A stretch of DNA of 8,906 nucleotides from Candidatus Falkowiibacteriota bacterium (lineage in GTDB: Bacteria > Patescibacteriota > Patescibacteriia > Patescibacteriales > UBA12465). The stretch covers positions 1 through 8,906 of the forward strand of contig CAIOGK010000016.1 in the NCBI GenBank assembly GCA_903857815.1. Reading direction: 5' to 3'. Positions 1 to 5,892 of the stretch are shown here, in pieces. The notes below the pieces were generated by a model that saw only the letters and a list, made by a program, of their open reading frames with translations, searched no databases and was not told the origin of the DNA. A program made the translations under genes and the position numbers. The number at the start of each line of letters is the position of its first letter. Positions within the stretch are counted from its first letter, which is position 1.

Positions 1-1390
1 CGGTTAAAGCCGGTTCTCCTGCTTGACGACTAAGACTCTTAAAGCTTACCGTATTTTCATCAAAAAATAAATCAACTTTTCCGGTCGGTCCATTTCGATG
101 TTTAGCAATATGGATTTCTGCTTTATGTCTTTCATCCATCGGCAAATCATTTGGGTTAAAGCTTCGATCAGCGGCTTTACGGTAAATAAACATTACGATA
201 TCGGCATCTTGCTCAATAGAGCCGGAATCACGTAAATGAGATAATTTAGGAATAGCCGGACTCGTTGCCTCCACTGCTCTAGATAGCTGAGCTAAGGCGA
301 GAATAGGAATATTTAATTCACGGGCAATTGATTTTAAACCACGACTAATTTCGGCTATTTCTTGGACACGGTTATCTCCATATTTGCCTCGCCCTTCCAT
401 TAATTGTAAATAGTCGATAACTATTAGCCCTAAGCCTTTTTCCATCTGTAGGCGTCTTGCTTTGGCGCGAATTTCCATGATTGATAAAGTCCCTGAATCA
501 TCTATATAAATAGGTGCTTCTGCGAGTTTGCCCATCGCTTCACCTATTTTAGCAAAATCGTTGTCGCCCTCTTTATCTGAAAGATTGCCGGTTCTCATTT
601 TCCACAAACTTACATTTGCTTGAGAACATAACATACGGTCGACTAATTGTTCTTTACTCATTTCTAAAGAGAAAATGCCAACCCCCTCCTTGCTTTTAAT
701 AGCCGCTTGGCGAGCAATATCGAGCGCAAAAGAAGTTTTTCCAACACTGGGACGGGCGGCGAGAATAATTAAATCAGATTTTTGTAGGCCGGCTAAAACA
801 TGGTCTAGGTCAGGGAAGCCAGTTGAAAGGCCGCGCAACTTGCCGCTTTGTTTATGTAAATCATCAATTCTTTCAAAAGCGTCGGTTAATAAATTATCAA
901 TTGGGACAAAAGCATTTTTTAAATATTTTCTTGATACGCCAAAAACCTTCTTTTCGGTCTCATCTAGAATTTCATCTATTTCTCTTTCCTCGTTAAAACT
1001 GATATTGGAAATTTCCGCAGCCGCTTGTTGCAATCTTCTTAGAGTCGCTTTCTTTTGAATAATATTTGAATAATGAACAATATTTCCGGAGGTTGCGACC
1101 GTATTAGATAACTTCGCTAAAAAACTACGACCACCGATAGCGGTTAATTGTTTTTTATCTTCTAATTTATTAGAAAGAGTTATGATATCAATCGGTTCTT
1201 GGTTACTATATAGTTCGCGCATCGACTCAAAAATCATTTTATGAGCATCACGATAAAAATCTTCCGGTGTTAAATTATCAGCTACTTTAATAATGGCATC
1301 CTTATCTATCAAAAGAGAACCGAGTAGCGATTCTTCCGCCTCTAAACTATTAGGCGGTACTTTTTCTAATAAATGTTGTTCACTCGGCAT
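1..1390 (-). CDS. dnaB: Replicative DNA helicase DnaB (3' end beyond window)
   Basis: This is the hexameric replicative helicase that unwinds DNA at the fork and works with primase. I translated the minus strand from the ATG at 1390: 463 codons are open to the left edge with no stop, so the extreme C-terminus is missing. The N-terminal DnaB domain opens with VPPNSLEAEESLLGSLL (residues 11-27). A linker follows at about 150-185, then the RecA-like ATPase core: Walker A AARPSVGKTS (211-220, K218), the catalytic-Glu strand FSLEMS (E243), Walker B LIVIDYLQL (322-330, D326), and the motif DSGSIEQDADIVMF (388-401). All key residues are present and no intein interrupts the core. DnaB proteins are usually about 450-470 residues, so only a few codons should lie outside. 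The start fits the family, where the VPP..LEAE motif follows a short N-terminal tail. No Shine-Dalgarno motif precedes the ATG. Identification is secure. Confidence 0.98.
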   Translation of the reverse strand, partial: MPSEQHLLEKVPPNSLEAEESLLGSLLIDKDAIIKVADNLTPEDFYRDAHKMIFESMRELYSNQEPIDIITLSNKLEDKKQLTAIGGRSFLAKLSNTVATSGNIVHYSNIIQKKATLRRLQQAAAEISNISFNEEREIDEILDETEKKVFGVSRKYLKNAFVPIDNLLTDAFERIDDLHKQSGKLRGLSTGFPDLDHVLAGLQKSDLIILAARPSVGKTSFALDIARQAAIKSKEGVGIFSLEMSKEQLVDRMLCSQANVSLWKMRTGNLSDKEGDNDFAKIGEAMGKLAEAPIYIDDSGTLSIMEIRAKARRLQMEKGLGLIVIDYLQLMEGRGKYGDNRVQEIAEISRGLKSIARELNIPILALAQLSRAVEATSPAIPKLSHLRDSGSIEQDADIVMFIYRKAADRSFNPNDLPMDERHKAEIHIAKHRNGPTGKVDLFFDENTVSFKSLSRQAGEPALT

Positions 1391-1426
1391 ATTATTATAA
1401 TAATATTTTCAATGCTTTATTTCATC

Positions 1427-1455
1427 ATCTTAACTTAATAAGGTGTTTTTTTCAA
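1427..1455 (-). promoter_or_regulatory. Candidate dnaB promoter
   Basis: Read on the minus strand, TTGAAA (1455-1450) is separated by 17 nt from TAAGAT (1432-1427). The -35 box matches sigma-70 consensus at five of six positions and the -10 box at four of six. It would start transcription near 1420, giving a leader of about 30 nt before the dnaB ATG. It lies downstream of the tRNA terminator, so dnaB would be transcribed separately from the tRNAs. A second TATAAT-like string sits only 2 nt before the ATG and is too close to act as a -10 for this start. This is based on consensus matching alone. Confidence 0.4.
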
Positions 1456-1505
1456 GCGTTAATCAAACACAGTTTTTCCGCTTTTTATCCCCATCAAATA
1501 ATAAC

Positions 1506-1528
1506 AAAAAACCGTCAAGAGACGGTTT
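1506..1528 (-). terminator. Rho-independent terminator of the tRNA operon
   Basis: A perfect 8-bp stem (AAACCGTC 1509-1516 with GACGGTTT 1521-1528) encloses a 4-nt loop. On the minus strand it is followed by a run of T residues (1511-1506). It starts 3 nt after the CCA end of tRNA-Thr, where a terminator for the leftward tRNA transcript is expected. On the plus strand the tail is interrupted (TTTCTTTGG), so minus-strand use is favoured. Confidence 0.8.
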
Positions 1529-1531
1529 CTT

Positions 1532-1607
1532 TGGAGCCGACTGTCGGACTCGAACCGACGACCTGCTGTTTACAAGACAGCTGCTCTACCAGCTGAGCTA
1601 AGTCGGC
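1532..1607 (-). tRNA. tRNA-Thr (UGU anticodon)
   Basis: A complete 76-nt cloverleaf on the minus strand. The acceptor arm GCCGACT pairs with AGTCGGC over 7 bp, and the D stem is GCTC/GAGC. The anticodon arm is GCTGT-CTTGTAA-ACAGC, with anticodon TGT reading ACN threonine codons. The variable loop is AGGTC, and the T arm is GTCGG-TTCGAGT-CCGAC. The discriminator is T, followed by a genomically encoded CCA (1534-1532). All stems are perfectly paired. It lies 28 nt after tRNA-Lys in the same transcript and is followed directly by the terminator. Confidence 0.98.
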
Positions 1608-1635
1608 CTAGGTATGTGTTATTGATTATTGAATG

Positions 1636-1708
1636 TGCGCCCAGCAGGGCTCGAACCTGCGACCTTATCCTTAAAAGGGATCTGCTCTACCAGCTGAGCT
1701 ATAGGCGC
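1636..1708 (-). tRNA. tRNA-Lys (UUU anticodon), CCA not encoded
   Basis: A 73-nt cloverleaf on the minus strand. The acceptor GCGCCTA pairs with TGGGCGC (one T-G wobble), and the D stem is GCTC/GAGC. The anticodon arm is GATCC-CTTTTAA-GGATA, with anticodon TTT for AAA/AAG. The variable loop is AGGTC, and the T arm GCAGG-TTCGAGC-CCTGC is perfect. The discriminator is A. Two details stand out: the top pair of the anticodon stem (27-43) is a G-A mismatch, and the bases after the discriminator are CAT rather than CCA. The 3' CCA must therefore be added by tRNA nucleotidyltransferase, unlike the neighbouring tRNA-Thr. It is the first gene after the promoter at 1751-1779. Confidence 0.97.
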
Positions 1709-1717
1709 AAACAAATA

Positions 1718-1734
1718 GTGACTTATAAAGTCAC
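1718..1734 (-). other. Hairpin in the 5' leader of the tRNA-Lys transcript
   Basis: A perfect inverted repeat, GTGACTT (1718-1724) and AAGTCAC (1728-1734), has a 3-nt loop. It lies between the predicted transcription start (about 1744) and the mature 5' end of tRNA-Lys, ending 9 nt before the tRNA. It could be a processing or stability element of the precursor. Alternatively it could be a weak terminator for the upstream FN3 gene, but the sequence after it on the minus strand (TATTTGTTTG) is a poor U-tract. Confidence 0.5.
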
Positions 1735-1750
1735 GTATTTTATGTTTTTG

Positions 1751-1779
1751 ATAATATCAAAAGATTTTTAGTTTGACAA
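1751..1779 (-). promoter_or_regulatory. Sigma-70-type promoter of the tRNA-Lys/tRNA-Thr operon
   Basis: On the minus strand, TTGTCA (1779-1774) is followed after exactly 17 nt by TATTAT (1756-1751). Each box matches consensus at five of six positions. The -35 box begins 8 nt after the stop codon of the FN3 gene, so the promoter fills the gap between that gene and the tRNAs. Predicted transcription starts about 36 nt before tRNA-Lys. Confidence 0.7.
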
Positions 1780-1787
1780 GCCCTTAT

Positions 1788-3314
1788 TTAAAGAATGACT
1801 TGCCCGTCGGGTATATTTTTAATTTCACTATCAGTAATGGTTTTGACATCGGAGAATTTATAGCCCTTTTTTAGGAAAATTGCTTGGCTAGAAAATGGCA
1901 TTTTTTTACCGTTGGCAACTAAATAAACCGTCGTCCCGTTGGTACTTTTAATTAGTTTATTATTTAAAGAAGAGTTAGTTATTTCTTTTGAGGATTTAAT
2001 CGCTGTACCGAGTTTATAGCTTTTAAGCTGGTTCGCTTGAGCAATAACAATATCTTTTTTACCGTAATTTAAATATTGCAAAACTTCCCATTTAAGAATT
2101 GGCCTTTTTAAATTACCATCTATTAAATATACTGTACTACCCTTAGCCTCTTTTATTAACTGGCCATCGTTATATACCCCCCAATAGGCAGCGCTATCTT
2201 TATATTGTTTAAAATATTTATCCTCGATAGTTTTAATTGTTTTAACGTTAAGACTTTTTATTTTTTCGCTGTTGTTAATCGCAGTTTTGGTATCATTATA
2301 TAACAGGTAAGTAACATTTTTATATTTAACTAGGTCCCCATTTTGAAAATATTGATTTAAATAAGCACTGGTCATCGGCGCAGTTTTAAAAGAATAGATT
2401 TGGCTTTCAAAACTTTTTTTATTTAAATCACTTTTCATCTTAATGCGGTAATAGTAAGTAGTATTAGGCTCTAATTTACTTAAATTAGCTTTATGATTTA
2501 AACTTGAAGTCGCGGTTATTTTAACTACTTTATTTAAAGATTTTGGGGAAACACCATAAGATATATCAGCGGTTGCCAAAATATTGCTGGTCCAGGTTAT
2601 TAAGGCAGCTTCAGGCATTAATGGCGCCTGGTTATAACCTTCGGGAACCAGGTTACTAAGTTTAATTTCGTTATAACTTTGGCTAACGGTTGTTGCATTT
2701 CCCGTACCGGTTGATAAATTTCCATCTTTATCTTTAGCGACTATTTCAAAAACGTAGGCCGTAGAGGCTTTAAGACCGGTAATTATTACGAAGTGCTCTT
2801 GGACATAATTGTTATTACTCCAAGTTTTATTCAGTAAATTAGTACTTGTTCCGTATTTAAAAGTTATTTTTACCGGCTCGTCAGTTGAGAAAGAAACGGC
2901 AAAAGCAGTATCAGTTGTTTGCAAAACTTTAGTATTAGAAATAATTGCGGCCCTAGTATCAATCATTTTGTTGGTATCAAAATAGTTAATAAAAGATTCT
3001 GATTTCCCGCCATTTTTATCAGTAGTTATTATTTTATAATAATAATCTTTACTTTTTTTTAAGCCAGTTAAATCGACGGTATGTGATTGGCTTAAATTAG
3101 AATCGCCAACATAAAATGGCATGTTGTCTTGGCTGTTGCCAAAATAAACATAACCAGTAGTTGGTTCGCTGGTCATCCAGGTTACTTGGGTTTTTCCTTC
3201 TTGGAGGGCGCCTAATTTGATATCATATATTCTCGCTTCCGCTTTAGCGATTGTGATGATAAAAAAGTTTAAACCTAAAACAAGCGCAAAAATAAATAAG
3301 CTTTTAGTTTTCAT
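1788..3314 (-). CDS. Secreted fibronectin-III repeat protein with C-terminal YLI-type repeats
   Basis: An exported, probably cell-surface protein of 508 residues from the ATG at 3314. Residues 1-25 form a signal peptide: MKTK, a hydrophobic core, then a likely AKA cleavage site. Three FN3-like beta domains follow at about 28-113, 117-210 and 214-311. Each has a strand like TWMTSEP or SFSTDEP, then a YG or YFG turn, and later an 'LTGLK..T.YYY.I' strand. The first resembles the N-terminal domain of purple acid phosphatases, but no phosphatase domain is present. The C-terminus holds three related segments (about 324-370, 383-438, 452-507) of the form 'G.LIK...TVYL..GK..P....F...GY'. I know this type from secreted proteins of candidate-phyla bacteria but not its function. 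An in-frame ATG at 3338 would add eight residues, but it overlaps the promoter -10 box, so 3314 is preferred. No Shine-Dalgarno motif is visible. A role in adhesion or the cell envelope is inference. Confidence 0.85.
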   Translation of the reverse strand: MKTKSLFIFALVLGLNFFIITIAKAEARIYDIKLGALQEGKTQVTWMTSEPTTGYVYFGNSQDNMPFYVGDSNLSQSHTVDLTGLKKSKDYYYKIITTDKNGGKSESFINYFDTNKMIDTRAAIISNTKVLQTTDTAFAVSFSTDEPVKITFKYGTSTNLLNKTWSNNNYVQEHFVIITGLKASTAYVFEIVAKDKDGNLSTGTGNATTVSQSYNEIKLSNLVPEGYNQAPLMPEAALITWTSNILATADISYGVSPKSLNKVVKITATSSLNHKANLSKLEPNTTYYYRIKMKSDLNKKSFESQIYSFKTAPMTSAYLNQYFQNGDLVKYKNVTYLLYNDTKTAINNSEKIKSLNVKTIKTIEDKYFKQYKDSAAYWGVYNDGQLIKEAKGSTVYLIDGNLKRPILKWEVLQYLNYGKKDIVIAQANQLKSYKLGTAIKSSKEITNSSLNNKLIKSTNGTTVYLVANGKKMPFSSQAIFLKKGYKFSDVKTITDSEIKNIPDGQVIL

Positions 3315-3336
3315 ATATATTGTGATTAATAATTGC

Positions 3337-3365
3337 ATTGTAACATATTTTATTTAGGTTGTCAT
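3337..3365 (-). promoter_or_regulatory. Promoter of the FN3 gene, overlapping the upstream ATG
   Basis: On the minus strand, ATGACA (3365-3360), a 17-nt spacer and TACAAT (3342-3337) form a good sigma-70 promoter, each box with one mismatch to consensus. The last two bases of the -10 box are the A and T of the ATG at 3338. Transcription should start near 3330, which excludes that ATG from the message and leaves a leader of about 16 nt before the ATG at 3314. Confidence 0.65.
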
Positions 3366-3398
3366 AAAAATCTCTAGCTATCTAAAGAATGATTAATT

Positions 3399-3407
3399 TG
3401 ATATAAT
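3399..3407 (+). promoter_or_regulatory. Extended -10 promoter of the plus-strand operon
   Basis: TGATATAAT contains a perfect TATAAT hexamer (3402-3407) preceded by a TGN extended -10 element. No convincing -35 hexamer is found 16-18 nt upstream, which extended -10 promoters can tolerate. Transcription would start near 3414, giving an AT-rich leader of about 40 nt before the ATG at 3456. It is divergent from the FN3 promoter, with about 35 nt between the two elements. Confidence 0.6.
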
Positions 3408-3455
3408 TAAGTGTAAGTTTAATAAATAACTAAGTTAAAATAGTTAATTAATTTT

Positions 3456-4889
3456 ATGAATAAAAAAATTTATATTGGTGCTAGTGTTTTTATCCTGATA
3501 GCGATTATGTCGTTAGTTTTTATGAAATTACAAAAAATTCCAGTTTCTGCTCCTTTGGCTAGTTTGACTAATAATAATCAAGATTCTGGAGAGGCAATTA
3601 GTGTTTTGCCGGCCGGAGCTTTCGGTAGCCTCGCTTCTTTAAGCGGGGCGATTGCAGTTGGAGAGTCTGCTAGACTATCGTCTGCCCCTACCGCCATGGG
3701 GACAATGGGTATCGCTCGAAATATGATGGCCGCTGATGTTTCGGTTAGCTCGACTGTTACTTCTCCGGCAATTGCGCCAATGCCGCCCATTGATGCTAAA
3801 ATGATGATGCCGTTTTATGGCTTTAAATATGTTTATAAGGGCGATGCTCTAGAATTAAAGGAAGAAACTTCTGCAGTTTATCGTCGTTTAAAGGGAAGCG
3901 GTTTGGCCGCTAAAGATTTAGCAGCTGCTTTAGGTTCGTTTGGTTTTTCTGATTTAAGTTTAAGTACCTTTAATAACTTAAAAATGACCAACTTCTCTAT
4001 GGTTGAAGATAAGGTGCAAGGGTTAATGATTAATTTTGATTTTAATGAAGATAATATTTACATTTCTGAAAATTGGGAACAATGGAAATATGTCGAAAGA
4101 GATAACTGTGGAAGCGACCAGGCTTGTTGGGAAAGGTATCGCATGAAAATGAGTGATGTTCCTGCTGATGAAGATTTAATTATCATGTCTGATAAATTTT
4201 TATCAGCCCATAAAGTAAATCTTGAACATTATGGGCAGGCAGTAGTTGATAATTATTGGCGTGAAAATTATAATATCACGGAAGATAAAAATAATTTTTA
4301 TATTCCTGAATACGCAACTGTTATTTATCCGCTTCTTATTGACGGCCAAGCAGTTAGAGACCAGAGCGGAAGCTACGCTGGTTTAAGAGTAACTATTAAT
4401 TTAATTAAAAAAGCGGCCTCTGGCTTGAATGGTTTAACACCTTATCGTTATGAAGCTTCAAATTATGCTTTAGAAACTTCTGCGGAAACAATTGTTAAAT
4501 TAGCGGAAAATGGTGGTTGGAATCGAAATTATTATATGCAATCGGAAAATTTAACGACCATTGAACTTGGTACTCCAGAAAGGACTTACGTTCAGATTTG
4601 GAAATATGAAAATAATCGTAATGATGAACTTTTAGTCCCGGCTTTAATCTTCCCAGTTATTAATTCTTCTACAACCTTAAATTATTATGGTCAAAAATAT
4701 ATTATTGTTCCTCTTGTTAAGGATATGATTCAGGATTTAGGAAGCCAACCAATGCCTTATTTAATGATGAAAGATGGGTCTGGAGTTTCTGGCGGTAGTG
4801 CTGGTAGCGCGGGCTCGGTTGATAGCACGGAACCGGCTGTAGGCGCGGCGGAAATTATGCCCGTCCCAACGCCGGCGATTTTAAGGTAA
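3456..4889 (+). CDS. Membrane-anchored extracytoplasmic protein of unknown function
   Basis: I do not recognise this 477-residue protein. Residues 1-4 are MNKK and residues 5-23 form one hydrophobic helix that fits an uncleaved signal anchor. A low-complexity Ala/Ser/Met/Pro-rich stretch (about 28-115) suggests a flexible stalk. A folded region (about 118-438) is rich in Tyr, Trp and Asn. It contains two cysteines six residues apart (C218, C224, in DNCGSDQACW) that could form a disulfide outside the cell. A second flexible tail (about 440-477) is Gly/Ser- and Pro-rich. No LPXTG signal, lipobox or catalytic motif is seen. The stalk-coding DNA is visibly richer in G+C than the rest. It is the first gene of an operon, 9 nt before a permease, so it may be that transporter's extracytoplasmic partner, but this is inference from position only. 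No Shine-Dalgarno motif precedes the ATG. Confidence 0.85.
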   Translation: MNKKIYIGASVFILIAIMSLVFMKLQKIPVSAPLASLTNNNQDSGEAISVLPAGAFGSLASLSGAIAVGESARLSSAPTAMGTMGIARNMMAADVSVSSTVTSPAIAPMPPIDAKMMMPFYGFKYVYKGDALELKEETSAVYRRLKGSGLAAKDLAAALGSFGFSDLSLSTFNNLKMTNFSMVEDKVQGLMINFDFNEDNIYISENWEQWKYVERDNCGSDQACWERYRMKMSDVPADEDLIIMSDKFLSAHKVNLEHYGQAVVDNYWRENYNITEDKNNFYIPEYATVIYPLLIDGQAVRDQSGSYAGLRVTINLIKKAASGLNGLTPYRYEASNYALETSAETIVKLAENGGWNRNYYMQSENLTTIELGTPERTYVQIWKYENNRNDELLVPALIFPVINSSTTLNYYGQKYIIVPLVKDMIQDLGSQPMPYLMMKDGSGVSGGSAGSAGSVDSTEPAVGAAEIMPVPTPAILR

Positions 4890-4898
4890 ATATTTTTC

Positions 4899-5882
4899 AT
4901 GAATATATTTCTTCCACTCCAATTGTTAGCTGATTGGCTAACTTATAATTTTTTTCACTTACAGCCAAGTTCTCATTTAGGGGTATCTTTAAATTTTTTT
5001 CTGAATGATTCTTTCAAAATCCTGTTTTTATTGTTAGTGATAAATTATTTGATGGCGGTAATCAGATATTATTTACCGGTAGCGAGAATGCGAAATTTTT
5101 TAGTTTCTCGTCGGTGGTATGGATTCGACCATATTTTGGCTTCATTGTTTGGAGCAGTTACTCCTTTTTGTTCTTGTTCATCAATCCCGTTGTTTGTAGG
5201 TTTTGTGGGGGCGGGGATACCTTTAGGAGTTACTTTATCTTTTTTAATTACTTCGCCGCTAATTAATGAGGCGGCGATAGTTTTGTTTATTGGTTTATTT
5301 GGTTGGAAAATAACTTTGATTTATGTGTTAGCCGGAATATTTTTAGGCGTTTTTGGCGGGTATATTTTAGGGCGAATGAAACCAGAGAAATATGTAGCTG
5401 ATCACATTTTTCAGGGACAATCAGGAAAGCCTGTAGTAGATAAAATTTTAATTGAGAAAAAATCAATTAGCAGTTTGTTACTAAAATTTTGGCATGAGGG
5501 CTGGAGTTTAACAAAAAGATTAACCCCTTATATTTTAATGGGTGTTTTGCTCGGCGCCTTGATTCACGGTTTTGTTCCTACTGGTTTTTTTGAAAAATAT
5601 ATTAGCGCTAATAACCCCTTTGCCGTACCGCTCGCCGTTATTATTGCCGTTCCAATGTATGCTAATGCGGTTGGTGTTATTCCAATTATTCAAGCGCTAG
5701 TTGAGAAGGGAATTCCATTGGGGACGGCGCTTGCCTTTATGATGGCGGTTGTTGGCTTATCATTACCCGAAGCTTTAATATTACAAAAGGTAATGAAAAG
5801 AAAATTGTTAATTTCTTTTTTTGCGGTTGTTTCTCTTAGCATTATCGTTATTGGATATTTATTTAATATTTTTTTAAGTTAA
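4899..5882 (+). CDS. ArsP_1/DUF318-family permease (YraQ-like)
   Basis: An integral membrane permease of 327 residues with about eight or more hydrophobic segments. The diagnostic motif is TPFCSCSSIPLF (residues 88-99; C91 and C93), followed by GAGIPLG and ITSPLINEAA, as in family PF03773. Characterised members (ArsP) export trivalent organoarsenicals using cysteine residues; many others have unknown substrates. The second half (about 251-295, VPMYANAVGVIPII then GIPLGTALAF and LPEALIL) echoes the first (88-129), indicating internal duplication, but carries no CSC motif. A charged loop (about 160-200) separates the halves. The start at 4899 lies 9 nt after the previous stop. The only possible ribosome-binding sequence is a weak AAGG 12 nt upstream, at the end of the previous gene. 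The family call is strong; arsenic or metal transport is only a possibility here, and no arsR-like regulator is nearby. Confidence 0.9.
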   Translation: MNIFLPLQLLADWLTYNFFHLQPSSHLGVSLNFFLNDSFKILFLLLVINYLMAVIRYYLPVARMRNFLVSRRWYGFDHILASLFGAVTPFCSCSSIPLFVGFVGAGIPLGVTLSFLITSPLINEAAIVLFIGLFGWKITLIYVLAGIFLGVFGGYILGRMKPEKYVADHIFQGQSGKPVVDKILIEKKSISSLLLKFWHEGWSLTKRLTPYILMGVLLGALIHGFVPTGFFEKYISANNPFAVPLAVIIAVPMYANAVGVIPIIQALVEKGIPLGTALAFMMAVVGLSLPEALILQKVMKRKLLISFFAVVSLSIIVIGYLFNIFLS

Positions 5883-5892
5883 GCGTTTATAT

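Noticed and set aside
675..1058. Plus-strand open frame of 127 codons
   Set aside because: It lies antisense within dnaB, whose motifs and full-length frame are unambiguous; the plus-strand product resembles nothing and has no start signals.
1773..1801. TTGACA on the plus strand as a rightward promoter
   Set aside because: The match arises because the minus-strand -35 region is partly palindromic; no -10 box lies at the right distance and there is no plus-strand gene downstream.
3408..3455. Possible riboswitch or attenuator in the leader of the plus-strand operon
   Set aside because: The leader is about 40 nt of AT-rich sequence without a stable hairpin or conserved aptamer motif.
3578..3790. 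Minus-strand open frame of 70 codons
   Set aside because: Antisense to the G+C-rich stalk region of the unknown membrane-anchored gene; the low-complexity composition explains the lack of stops.
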